Of a stretch of DNA of 64,000 nucleotides, positions 29,383 through 40,035 are shown piece after piece. Each line of letters starts with the position of its first letter. Positions within the stretch are counted from its first letter, which is position 1. Under the pieces are notes generated by a model. It searched no databases, was not told the origin of the DNA, and saw nothing but the letters and a program-made list of their open reading frames with translations. A program made the translations under genes and the position numbers. The DNA is from Candidatus Nitrosopumilus sp. (GTDB taxonomy: Archaea; Thermoproteota; Nitrososphaeria; Nitrososphaerales; Nitrosopumilaceae), in the NCBI GenBank assembly GCA_013215285.1, contig JABSRD010000008.1, forward strand, positions 33,406-97,405, written 5' to 3'.

Positions 29383-30981
29383 CTAAAAGACCTCTTTTGG
29401 ACGATACTCGCCAAACACTTCTCTAAATGTATTGCTTATTTCACCAGTAGTAGCAAATGCTTTTGCTGCAGTAACTATGTAAGGCATAAGATTCTCTTCA
29501 GTGTCAGCTGCACTTTTCATTGCAGATAGTGCGGTTTCTAATTTTTTATTATTACGAGAACTTCGTAATTTCTTTATTGCTTTATTTTGTTGAATTTCAA
29601 TTCTACCATCAACACGAAGTAAGTCAGGTTGTACTTCATCTTCTTCATACTTGTTTACACCGACAATAATTCTTTCTCCACTATCTGCTTCTTTCTTTAA
29701 ACGATAAGCATTCTGTCTAATTTCAGATTGGAAGAATCCTTGCTCAATTGCTTTAACAGAACCACCCATTTTTTGAATTTTTTTAAGATATTTCCAGACA
29801 TCAGCCTCGATTTGATCACATAATTCTTCTAAATAATGCGAACCACCCATAGGATCAGTAGTTTTTGTAATTCCACTTTCATGTGCTACAATTTGTTGTG
29901 TTCGTAAAGCAATTTTTGCAGATTCTTGAGTTGGTAGTGCTAATGCTTCATCTCGAGAGTTGGTGTGAAGAGATTGTGTACCTCCCAATACGGCAGCCAT
30001 CGTTTGAATTGCAACACGAATAATGTTATTATCAGGTTGTTGCGCAGTTAAAGATTCACCACTAGTTTGAGTATGGAATTTTAATTGAATTGAACGAGGG
30101 TTTTTTGCATGAAACATATCTTTCATGATTTTAGCATAAACTTTTCTTGCAACTCTAAACTTTGCCACTTCTTCAAAAAATTCTATAGTACAACAAAAGA
30201 AAAATGACAAACGTGGTGCAAAGTCATCGATTTTTAATCCTTTATCCAAACAAGTTTGGATATATGCAATTGCATTTGCTAGAGTAAATGCAACTTCTTG
30301 TGTTGCAGTACAACCAGCTTCTCTCATGTGATAACCAGATATTGAAACAGGATACCATGATGGTACTTTTTCTGCACAGTACTCTATCATGTCACCAATT
30401 AATCGCATTGAGGGTTCAGGAGGATAGATGTAGGTGTTTCTTGCAATGTATTCTTTTAGAATATCATTTTGAGTAGTACCACGAAGTTCATGACTTTTGA
30501 ATCCTTGTGATTCACCAACTGCGATATAATATGCAAGTAATGTTGATGCAGATGAATTAATTGTCATTGATGAACTTACTTTTCCTAAAGGAATACCATC
30601 AAAAGCAGTCATCATATCTTTAATTGATGTAATGGATACTCCAACTTTTCCCACTTCACCTTCAGCTTGTGGGGAATCAGAATCATAACCAATCTGTGTG
30701 GGTAAATCAAATGCCATACTAAGGCCAGTCTGACCTTTTTCAAGCATGAATTTGAATCGTTCATTGGTAAGTTTTGCATCACCAAATCCAGAATATTGCC
30801 GCATAGTCCAAAATCTACTACGATACATTCCAGGATGAATTCCTCTAGTATAGGGGTATTTTCCAGAATCCTCAATAGATTTCTTTTTAGATGATTTTTG
30901 GTAAATGCGTTTTACTTCAAAATTAGAATCAGTGAAAATTTTCTTCTCTGGTTCTTTTGATTTTGGTTTTTTTACTACCAT
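29383..30981 (-). CDS. methylmalonyl-CoA mutase large subunit
   Basis: YPYTRGIHPGMYRSRFWTMRQYSGFG, SMAFDLPTQIGYDSD, LHTNSRDEALALPT. Confidence 0.97.
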   Translation of the reverse strand: MVVKKPKSKEPEKKIFTDSNFEVKRIYQKSSKKKSIEDSGKYPYTRGIHPGMYRSRFWTMRQYSGFGDAKLTNERFKFMLEKGQTGLSMAFDLPTQIGYDSDSPQAEGEVGKVGVSITSIKDMMTAFDGIPLGKVSSSMTINSSASTLLAYYIAVGESQGFKSHELRGTTQNDILKEYIARNTYIYPPEPSMRLIGDMIEYCAEKVPSWYPVSISGYHMREAGCTATQEVAFTLANAIAYIQTCLDKGLKIDDFAPRLSFFFCCTIEFFEEVAKFRVARKVYAKIMKDMFHAKNPRSIQLKFHTQTSGESLTAQQPDNNIIRVAIQTMAAVLGGTQSLHTNSRDEALALPTQESAKIALRTQQIVAHESGITKTTDPMGGSHYLEELCDQIEADVWKYLKKIQKMGGSVKAIEQGFFQSEIRQNAYRLKKEADSGERIIVGVNKYEEDEVQPDLLRVDGRIEIQQNKAIKKLRSSRNNKKLETALSAMKSAADTEENLMPYIVTAAKAFATTGEISNTFREVFGEYRPKEVF

Positions 30982-30985
30982 ATTA

Positions 30986-31903
30986 TCACTTTAACAACGA
31001 TTTTGTTATTTTATCTCCAGCTTCAAATGGATCAATATCTTTTGTTTGTAATTTTTTAAGATATTTTGAAAATACTTTATCAGAATTTAACATATCATCA
31101 ATCTTTTCTTTAATGTTATTTAAAACAATATCTTTTAGTTCGACTTCTAATCGTTCCAAATCTTTTTCTTTCTTGAATTTCTTTTTAGAGTCCATCATAT
31201 CTTTTAGGATTTTTGCAAATTCTAAAATACCAGAATTCTTTTTTACAGAAGTTTTTAGAATCACTGGATTTCGTTCTGAATCGCCAATAAAATCAAGTAC
31301 AGCATCAAACAATTGGTTTGTTCCGCTAAGATCACTTTTGTTTACAATATAGATATCACCAATTTCAGTTAAACCAGCTTTGATTGTTTGAATACTGTCT
31401 CCAGTGTTTGGGTTAAACACAACAACTGTAATATCTGCAATATTTGAAATTTCAACTTCGGTCTGCCCAGCACCAACACTTTCAATAATTATTGGATTAA
31501 ATCCAGAATATTCTAAAATTCTAATGCTGTTTCTTAATGAACGGGACACAGCACCAGTTGCACCTCTTGAAGCAATACTTCGAATGTATGTTCCTGAATC
31601 AGTAGATTCACTCATTCGTACTCTATCGCCTAGTATGGCACCGCCAGTAATATGACTAGTCGGATCAATTGCTAATACAGCAGGTTTTGTGCCTAATTTT
31701 TTCATTGCAATTACGGTTTTGTTAATCAAAGAACTTTTTCCAGCTCCTGCAGGTCCAGTAATTCCAATAATAATTGAGTTTCCAGTATTTTTGAAAATTT
31801 TCTTTAAGATTTTTTTTGCTTCTTTTTGATCATTTTCAATTATAGAAATTGTTTTTGCAATTGCTCCACGTTTACCTTTCTTTAGATCAACAAGTAAATT
31901 CAA
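30986..31903 (-). CDS. MeaB/ArgK family GTPase
   Basis: GITGPAGAGKSSLINK, VLAIDPTSHITGGAILGDRVRM, ESVGAGQTEVEI. Confidence 0.95.
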   Translation of the reverse strand: MNLLVDLKKGKRGAIAKTISIIENDQKEAKKILKKIFKNTGNSIIIGITGPAGAGKSSLINKTVIAMKKLGTKPAVLAIDPTSHITGGAILGDRVRMSESTDSGTYIRSIASRGATGAVSRSLRNSIRILEYSGFNPIIIESVGAGQTEVEISNIADITVVVFNPNTGDSIQTIKAGLTEIGDIYIVNKSDLSGTNQLFDAVLDFIGDSERNPVILKTSVKKNSGILEFAKILKDMMDSKKKFKKEKDLERLEVELKDIVLNNIKEKIDDMLNSDKVFSKYLKKLQTKDIDPFEAGDKITKSLLK

Positions 31904-31947
31904 TATACAATAATGATTTATGGGTGCAATAAAATCTTGTGTTTAAT

Positions 31948-32355
31948 CTAAGGTCTTGAGTAGATTACAGTGGGTGCAGGTTCATCAAGAGAATGAATTT
32001 CAGTTTTAAGTTGAATGTGACCCAATTCAGGATGATCGATTTCTAAAACAATTGGATGAATTGCCCAACCATATTTTGGTAAGTTTGAGAAAGGAACAAT
32101 TTCAATAAACTCTGAAGTAGAAAATGTTTTTTGGAAAGATTCATCCATTCCAAGAATTTCCATAACAACTAGAGTGGTTTTATCAGATTTATCAAGAAAA
32201 GAAATTTCAACATGTCCTGAATCATAGTATACGGCATCTATCTGAAATGTTTGACGAAGAATGTCCTTATCATCAGTTCCATTACCTGTAAGAAACAATA
32301 TTGCCAATACAGTAACTACTCCAAGAACAATTGGAGGACCAAGTTTTTTAGCCAT
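31948..32355 (-). CDS. hypothetical membrane-anchored/secreted protein
   Basis: Single N-terminal TM, 135 aa. Confidence 0.6.
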   Translation of the reverse strand: MAKKLGPPIVLGVVTVLAILFLTGNGTDDKDILRQTFQIDAVYYDSGHVEISFLDKSDKTTLVVMEILGMDESFQKTFSTSEFIEIVPFSNLPKYGWAIHPIVLEIDHPELGHIQLKTEIHSLDEPAPTVIYSRP

Positions 32356-34849
32356 TTTTAAATTCTTTTCTCATATTTCTTAGAAATTTTGATTTTATTC
32401 TAATTCTTTCAAGAGTTTGAGTTTGAGTACGTTCAGTTCCCGGAGTAGGGTTCTTTTTGAAGAATTCTTTAATTTCTTTCTCCATAGAATCATCAGCAAT
32501 AGATGAAATGCTAGATACAATACGATTAAACAAAGGATTTCCATGTCCAACTTTTTTGTTTAGATTTTTCCAGTTTTTCTTTAACCATACCCACAAAATT
32601 TTATCGCCGTAAGGATTTGCAGCAACTTTCATTATTGGTAATTGCATATTTTGGGAACGAACATCAGAGGTTTGAGAGTAATCAAGAGATTTTTTGAGAA
32701 GTTTAGTATCTTTAAATCCACACATGGTACCTAAGAAACGGAGTTTTTCTTCCATGGTTTTTGCATTTTTGTATAATTTGGTTAATTGTGAATGAGTTTT
32801 TGCATTTCCATTCCATGCAGCAATAGAACAAATTGGTTCTACTAAATCAGGGGGTAATGAATTAGGGGATTTTAAGAATTTTGAATATCGTTTTAAGGCT
32901 TCATCAGTTACATCGTCATCATCCATTTTACCTAATACAGAAATTGCAAATGTACGAAGTAGTGCATCAGTATGTTTATCAGATTTTTTAGGTTCCCATC
33001 CAAGATCAAATAAAATTTTTCTAAAGTAGTTTATTGTATATCCACGAATTTCTTCTACAAATGTTTCATTAAATGCACGGAAATACAAAGAAGCCAAGTT
33101 ATGTGCCACATTAACTAATGCAAGATAACTATCTTCAGTATAATATGCATCAGTAAAATCAAGATAATTTCTAACGGATTCATCACCTGAAACACAAAGA
33201 GAGAATAAATCATTTTGAATTGCCCATCTATCAATTGCAGGAAGACGTTTTTCATCAACTAGCATTTTCAAATCAAGTAAAATTCCCTCATCATATTTTA
33301 CACGGTAAAACCCCTTTCTACCATAATTTGCAACAAATCCAATTGTATTTTTTGGTAATTTTACAGACATTGATTTTTTTGTAAAGAGTTTTCTTGAAAT
33401 TTCACCCTCTAATCCTAGAGAAACAGGAATAGACCACAACCCCTTACTGAATTTTTTATCATGTTCAAGCAAGTATCTTTTCTGTTTTAGTTTCAAATTA
33501 TTACCATCTTGAGTTATCTCAATTAATGGAAATCCAGGCTGTCTTAGCCATGAATTTACCATAGATGAAACAGGCATTTTTGAGGCATTGCCAATTGCAT
33601 TCCATAAATCTTGACCTTCAGCATTTTTGTATTTAAAATCAGAGAGATATTTTTTGAGACCCTTTTGAAAATTTGGTTCTCCAACATAATGTTCAAGCAT
33701 TCGCAATACACATCCACCTTTGTCATAAGATATTGCATCAAAGATTTCTCGAATTTCAGATGTTGAATTTACTTTAACATCTATTGGATGCGTTGTTTTA
33801 AGAGAATCAAGACTCATTGCAACGTTCATTGCATCCTCAACAAACTGATTCCACATATCCCATTCAGGATAAAATTTATCAACAAATTTTGTGGCCATGA
33901 ATGTGGCAAAACTTTCATTCAACCACAAGTCATTCCACCATTTCATTGTAACTAGGTTTCCAAACCACATATGTGCAATCTCATGTGAAATCACTTCGGC
34001 AATGAATTGTTTAGTTCTAGTTGATGAGGTTTTAGGATCATAAAGTAAAATGGTTTCTCTGAAAGTAATTGCACCCCAATTCTCCATAGCTCCTGCTGCA
34101 AAATCAGGAATTGCAATCAAATCAAGTTTAGGTAATGGGAATTTAATTCCAAAATATTTTTCATAAGATGTAAGAAGTTTTTTTCCCAATTCTAGTGAAA
34201 ATTTTCCTTTTGATTTATTTCCTTTAGTAGTTACAACTCTAATTTGCACTTTGCCAATTTTTCCAGTAAGATATTCAAATTCACCAACACCAAGATAAAT
34301 CAAATAAGTTGAAACGACAGGAGTTTTTCCAAATTTGTAAAGAGTTTTACCAACAAGTTTTTTCTTGGATTTAACAGGCATGTTTGAAATTGCAGTAAAT
34401 TTGTTATCAGCTATTATTGAAATATCAAAAGTTGCTTTTGCCTCAGGCTCATCCCAACAAGGAAATGCACGTCGTGCATCTGCAGCTTCAAATTGAGTGG
34501 TGGCAAGATATTTTGTTTTGCCCCCTTGTTTGTATTGACTACGATAAAATCCCAATAGTCGGTCATTTAGGATGCCTTGAAATGTTAAATTAATGACTAG
34601 TTTGCCTTTGATTTTTTGAGATAGTTTGATGGATAATTCTTCTTTTTTCTCATCGGTCTTTGGAGTAGAGGGAATCGTTTCTTTTCCAAATGTCACTTTA
34701 CAGGATTTTATCTTGAGTTCTGCACAGTGCATGGTGATAAGATTTGTGGGTTTTTTACAAGATACAGTAATAATTTCAGTTCCAAAAAAAATAAATTTTT
34801 TTAAATCGGGCTCAAATGTTAGTTGGTAATTAATGGGATTTGTATCCAC
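32348..34849 (-). CDS. M1 family aminopeptidase
   Basis: GAMENWGAITF, HEIAHMWFGNLVTMKWWNDLWLNESFATF. Confidence 0.97.
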   Translation of the reverse strand: MDTNPINYQLTFEPDLKKFIFFGTEIITVSCKKPTNLITMHCAELKIKSCKVTFGKETIPSTPKTDEKKEELSIKLSQKIKGKLVINLTFQGILNDRLLGFYRSQYKQGGKTKYLATTQFEAADARRAFPCWDEPEAKATFDISIIADNKFTAISNMPVKSKKKLVGKTLYKFGKTPVVSTYLIYLGVGEFEYLTGKIGKVQIRVVTTKGNKSKGKFSLELGKKLLTSYEKYFGIKFPLPKLDLIAIPDFAAGAMENWGAITFRETILLYDPKTSSTRTKQFIAEVISHEIAHMWFGNLVTMKWWNDLWLNESFATFMATKFVDKFYPEWDMWNQFVEDAMNVAMSLDSLKTTHPIDVKVNSTSEIREIFDAISYDKGGCVLRMLEHYVGEPNFQKGLKKYLSDFKYKNAEGQDLWNAIGNASKMPVSSMVNSWLRQPGFPLIEITQDGNNLKLKQKRYLLEHDKKFSKGLWSIPVSLGLEGEISRKLFTKKSMSVKLPKNTIGFVANYGRKGFYRVKYDEGILLDLKMLVDEKRLPAIDRWAIQNDLFSLCVSGDESVRNYLDFTDAYYTEDSYLALVNVAHNLASLYFRAFNETFVEEIRGYTINYFRKILFDLGWEPKKSDKHTDALLRTFAISVLGKMDDDDVTDEALKRYSKFLKSPNSLPPDLVEPICSIAAWNGNAKTHSQLTKLYKNAKTMEEKLRFLGTMCGFKDTKLLKKSLDYSQTSDVRSQNMQLPIMKVAANPYGDKILWVWLKKNWKNLNKKVGHGNPLFNRIVSSISSIADDSMEKEIKEFFKKNPTPGTERTQTQTLERIRIKSKFLRNMRKEFKNG

Positions 34850-34946
34850 GATTGTGATGATTTGGTTAGGCTTTAAGTAGATTATCCATTAATTATTTAG
34901 AAAATCAAATAAAGCCTTTAAAATATACAAAATAACGAATAGTACA

Positions 34947-35369
34947 ATGAAACAAAAGACAACATCTCGTAGTATCAAGATTCTAGTTGCAAAATTAGGA
35001 TTAGATGGTCATGATAGAGGAGCATTGGTACTTTGTAGAGCATTTAGAGATGCAGGAATGGAGGTAATCTATTCAGGTCTTTTTGCAACACCAGAAAGAA
35101 TTGCACAGATTGCAGAAGATGAAGACGTTGATGCAGTTGCAATGAGTTTACTTAATGGTGCACATGGAACACTTTTCCCAAGAGTAGTAAAAGCAATAAA
35201 AAAGAAAGGAATCAACGATGTTCTAATTGTTGGTGGAGGAGTAATTCCAGATATTGATCATGCAGATTTGATAAAGGCAGGAATAAAACATGTGTTTGGT
35301 CCAGGCACCACACTACCAACAATTATTGAGAATATTACTATTGGCGTATCAAAATTAAGAAAATTATAA
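34947..35369 (+). CDS. methylmalonyl-CoA mutase small (B12-binding) subunit
   Basis: KILVAKLGLDGHDRGALVLCRAFRDAGMEVIYSGLFATPERIA (DxHxxG). Confidence 0.96.
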   Translation: MKQKTTSRSIKILVAKLGLDGHDRGALVLCRAFRDAGMEVIYSGLFATPERIAQIAEDEDVDAVAMSLLNGAHGTLFPRVVKAIKKKGINDVLIVGGGVIPDIDHADLIKAGIKHVFGPGTTLPTIIENITIGVSKLRKL

Positions 35370-35378
35370 GAAAAAAGA

Positions 35379-36377
35379 TTATTCTGTGGAATCAGGCCAC
35401 ATCATTTTACGCATTTCTTTACCAACTTTTTCAATTTGGTGTTCGTCATATTGTTTCATGTATTTATCAAATGAATCTTTACCGTTTTTCTGATATTCAG
35501 AAATCCACTCGTTGTTGAATGTACCATCTTGAATCATGGTGAGAACTTTTTTCATCTTCTCTTTACTTGCAGAATCCATCACCATTGGTCCGCGTGTTAA
35601 ACCACCATATCTAGCAGTTTCACTTACACGTCTCCACATTCCATTAATTCCATATCTCTGAATCAAATCTACAATGAGTTTGAGTTCATGTAAAACTTCA
35701 AAGTATGCAATTTCTGGTTGATATCCTGCTTCAACTAGAGTTTCAAACGCATTTGTAACCATAGAAGCTGCACCACCGCAAAGGTCAGCTTGTTCACCAA
35801 ACCAATCTGTTTCTACTTCTTCTTTGAAAGTAGTTTTGATTAATCCAGCTTTTGCACTTCCAATTGCTTTTGCAATTCCTAATGTTCGATCCCAAGCTTT
35901 TCCTGTAAAGTCTTGTTCAACTGCAACAATAGCTGGAGTTCCAAAATTATCAAGATATGTTTCTCGAACTTTAGAACCAGGGCCTTTTGGTGCAATCATA
36001 ATTAGATCAACATTGTTTGGTGCTTCAATCCATTTCCAATAGATTGCAGCTGCATGAGAAAATGACAATGCTTTTCCTTCAGAAAGATTAGGTTCAATTT
36101 CATCTTTGTACACTTGAGCTTGAACCATATCTGGAATCAATACATGAATAACATCTCCTTGTTTTGTTGCATCTGCAACAGACATTACTTTGTGGCCATC
36201 AGATTCAGCCTTTTTCCAGCTGTTTCCGCCTTCCTTAAGACCAATGATTACATTTAGACCAGAATCTTTCATGTTGTTAGCTTGTGCATCACCTTGAATT
36301 CCATAACCAATCACGGCTATTGTTTGGTCTTTGATTGGATCAAGGCTGATATCGTTATCTTTCCATGTTTTTGCCAT
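35379..36377 (-). CDS. ilvC: ketol-acid reductoisomerase
   Basis: IAVIGYGIQGDAQANNMKDSGLNVIIGL, LIMIAPKGPGSKVRETY. Confidence 0.97.
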   Translation of the reverse strand: MAKTWKDNDISLDPIKDQTIAVIGYGIQGDAQANNMKDSGLNVIIGLKEGGNSWKKAESDGHKVMSVADATKQGDVIHVLIPDMVQAQVYKDEIEPNLSEGKALSFSHAAAIYWKWIEAPNNVDLIMIAPKGPGSKVRETYLDNFGTPAIVAVEQDFTGKAWDRTLGIAKAIGSAKAGLIKTTFKEEVETDWFGEQADLCGGAASMVTNAFETLVEAGYQPEIAYFEVLHELKLIVDLIQRYGINGMWRRVSETARYGGLTRGPMVMDSASKEKMKKVLTMIQDGTFNNEWISEYQKNGKDSFDKYMKQYDEHQIEKVGKEMRKMMWPDSTE

Positions 36378-36504
36378 AAGGTTAGCACGAATATTGCAAA
36401 TATTAACTAAATCAATTCAGTGTCATCATACCAAAATTCTAACGATTGTTGATTTTTTCGTTAATTTTGGATAATCCTGTAATAGATTATTCTAAATATA
36501 ATTT

Positions 36505-39500
36505 CTAATTTACACCAGAATCACTTGGTGGTTCGGGTTCTGTTGAACCCGAGTAGTAACCGGTTATATCTTCAGGAACTGGTGGAAATGAGTTTAATCC
36601 TAGATGATTCAAATATTCATTTAGAACATCTCCACTAACACTCAGATTTTGAATAGAATAGTTGCTGACTGTTCCATAACCGCAATTACCTACAGGTGAG
36701 TGATACCCTAGAGAAAGTGTTGTTGATGCCATCAAAGCCCCATTTCCAATGTAATGTGCTTCTCCATTACATGTTGAACTGTATTGAACTATTGTGAATT
36801 GATATGCGGGGTATTGTCTACCGTAATCTGCAGTTACAACAGGTAAACTATATGATTGATTTGGATCATATGGACCACTAACTGCAGTGTTACCTGCAAG
36901 ATACTCATCAACTATTCCCTCAACTGCAGCAAAAGCTTCTGCATGATTGGCAAAATTCCATGTACTAGTACCAATTTTTACTTGTATTTTTCCATTAAAA
37001 GTAATTCCAATTGCTGTTCTTTCACTTGAACCATCAGTGTATGTAATTATTGCAGATGCTCCACCATGTATTAGCCAAACAGATGTTCCATCAGGATAAG
37101 TTATCGTTACGGTTCCATCTGCATTGTTAACTTTAATTTTTTCTGTGGGGGTATCATCTACACATTCATTGTCCCTCAAGTTGGCTGCGTAACCGCATAA
37201 ATATTCAGCTTCAGTTACACATACATTATCTTTCACTCTGTATCCTGCACCGTATATGTATTCCTCTTCTTGGTTGAACGAATCAGATATTATGTTACCA
37301 TCTGCATCTCTTTCAATAACCGTTCCATCAGGATTTATTGTAGTTGAGGAACCATCAGGATGATCGATAAGTGTGGTACCGTTAGGCCATTCTGTCTTTC
37401 CAGAACCGTCAGGGTTAGTGGTAATTACTGTACCGTCCTCATATTCTGAAACCATAGTCCCATCAGGATATGTTGTTGTTATCGTACCGTCAGGTTCTAC
37501 TGTTGTTGTTGTACCGTCATTATTATCGGTGATTATTGTACCGTCATCATATACTGTACTTGTGGTTCCATCAGGTAATGTGTGAGTTGATGAACCATCA
37601 GGATTGGATGTACTTGTGGTTCCATCAGATGTTGTTTCAGTAGATGTACCATCTGGATATGTGGTAGTAGTTGGTGCACCTGGATATGCCGTTGTAACAG
37701 ATCCATCTTCATGGTATGTCGTTGATCTATCAGGAGTACCAGGCCAAGTTATAATTCTTGTACCATCAGGAAATGTTGTAGTTACTGAGCCGTCAGGATT
37801 ACTAGTAATAGTACTGCCACCAGATGTATCAGGTTCAGGATCTCCTCCAAAATAACCATCTGAACCAGGTATGACAATATCAATATCATCATCAAGCTAA
37901 TCTGAAAATCCTTGAGAGTCAGGATCATCTGATTCATCATCAGGATATCCTATATTGGGTAAACTGTCAGGAAGACCATTTCTGATATAATCATCCCACC
38001 ATCTATCAAGAGGGTTTTGTGGACCATTAAGAATTTCATAACCTCTAATTACGTCAGGGTTCAATACTTTCTCTGTTTGTGGAGTTTCCCACCAATCACC
38101 CCTGGAGTGTTCACTCTTTCATCAAGCCAGAAATCATCAAAATAATAGTCTCCAAAGTTTTCATAAAGATAATCCAAAAATCTCATGAGGGCCTCATCAT
38201 ATTCTCTTTCAGTACCAAAAACTGAATCATCAATAGTTGGATCATTGTAATAATCTGGATCGTCAAAATGTAGTGGATAGTAATCGTGTGCTCCATCTAT
38301 AAGATCTTCAAGGGTGTCTCTATGAGATTGATCTAATTGATATCCATACTCCTCAAAAAAATGTTGTAAGAAATCAGTAGTATCAAGATCCATAAACTGA
38401 TTATTTTCCTCGCCTCCAAAAGCATCCAAAGTATCTAAGGTGTCACTTAATGAATGCCCAGAACTTGAAGAATCAGAATCACCAAGATCATTAAATGGTG
38501 GAAAAGGTTGTAAATCAGGAATTACTGAATCAACACCATTGCCATCAGAAGGTATTCTAAAATCAGAATATTCAATTCCCCCTATTGTAGTTGAAACAAA
38601 ATTTTTGTCAGAGGATGATAATGCTGCATAATTTGGATTGTGTTGTATTGAAGATGTAAGAATATTTTGGTCCCGTATTTGCAAGTCTTTGAGATTTTAA
38701 TGCATTTTTGTATGCAGAATTTATTTCTGATTCAGTTTTAAAATGTCTACTCATAGAATCAAGTTCGTATTGTTGATCAACTGTTGCTGCCTCCAAATCT
38801 AATACATTTACACCTGCGCGAATTGCATCACTCTTTGCATCTTTTGCTAACTGAACAGAAGTTTTAAGAAATTGGTTTGATGAAAAAGACAGTTCTTTAG
38901 ATATTTTCTCAAAATGTCCAAGGCCGATCATATTATTCATAGAGGTTTGATCTTGACTTTCTGAATAGGTATTCACAGAAATGTCATACGAATTTTGAAC
39001 AAGGTCGTATTCAGCAGCCTTGATTTTTTGAAGATATTTCATTGATACTTCATTCTGTTTTGCAGTTTCAAAGGCTAATTGTGCAATTTTAGGATCTAAA
39101 CTTGATACATTGCTAAGTTGTGATGAAGTAATGGTTGTTGGTCTTGATGGTTTTTCTGTAAATGCAATCACATCATATTCAATCATGAATCCTGCAGCAC
39201 CAGTGTAGTCTCTATCAGTAGTTTTACCTTCAACCCAATAACCAGCTTGTATTTTTACCCAAAAATCAATTACTATATTTTTATCAACTGCTATAACTCC
39301 TTCAGAATCAACTTGAACATTATCCACTATGATTACACCAGTTTTTACCTGATATGCTAATTGAGTGGCATAAGTAAAATCATCAATTAAACCATCTACC
39401 CACATTTTTGCTACTAGTTTTTGATATTCAGGAACAAAAGATTGATTATCACTATTTGCACCAAAAGGGTTTTCAGTATCTATCATTCCAATTTGCACTA

Positions 39501-39717
39501 ATGATTGATGCGGAATAGTAGGAAGATCAATGCATTGAACATTTGTTGGAATTAGATTTCCAATTGATTGTTTTAGTCCATCTGAAAAGAAAATACGGTA
39601 AAAATGTATGTAATAATAGTTGTTAATACATTCGAGTTCAGATACTGTTTCATAAAGTGGAGTAACTTCTAGTGGTTTACATGCCCGGACTAGAGTTAGA
39701 AAAACCCTATTTACCAC
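36505..39717 (-). pseudogene. large surface protein broken into 38608..39717, 38061..38684 and 36505..37899 pieces; C-terminal DGT-type repeats
   Basis: Successive fragments read on in shifted frames (about 38660, about 38098) and across an in-frame TAG (37898..37900). Confidence 0.6.
37320..37850 (-). repeat. degenerate (P/x)DGTxxxx(Y/x)PDG ~9-10 aa coding repeats
   Basis: Translation ...SNPDGSVTTTFPDGTRIITWPG...TYPDGTSTETTSDGTTSTSNPDGSSTHTLPDGTTSTVYDDGTIITDNNDGTTTTVEPDGTITTTYPDGTMVSEYEDGTVITTNPDGSGKTEWPNGTT... Confidence 0.85.
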
Positions 39718-39896
39718 AAATTACATTATTTTTTTAATAATTTTACATCATCAGGAATTGTATCCAAAGTATAGGAATCATAGTTTGTCCCATCAAAATT
39801 AGTGTGTATAAGAGATACACCACTCAGATTAGCATCATAATCATAGTAAGATTATGAAGTGTGCGTGTTAGATTCAGCAAATATGAACTATGAAAT

Positions 39897-40016
39897 TTAG
39901 ATTTGAATTATTTTATCACAAGAACGACATTTTACAGTGACTGGTTCTCCAGATAATCTAGTAAATCTCTTTGAGCCACATTTAGGGCAAATGGGGCAAG
40001 CACGTATTGGTTCCAT
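39897..40016 (-). CDS. 39-aa zinc-ribbon protein
   Basis: MEPIRACPICPKCGSKRFTRLSGEPVTVKCRSCDKIIQI; CPxC/CxxC knuckles. Confidence 0.65.
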   Translation of the reverse strand: MEPIRACPICPKCGSKRFTRLSGEPVTVKCRSCDKIIQI

Positions 40017-40035
40017 GATAACATATCAAACTAGT

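Noticed and set aside
39726-39850. Fragment ...YDYDANLSGVSLIHTNFDGTNYDSYTLDTIPDDVKLLKK* upstream of the broken surface protein
   Set aside because: Coding-like, but short with no start codon before an in-frame TAA; too little to call a gene or link to the pseudogene.
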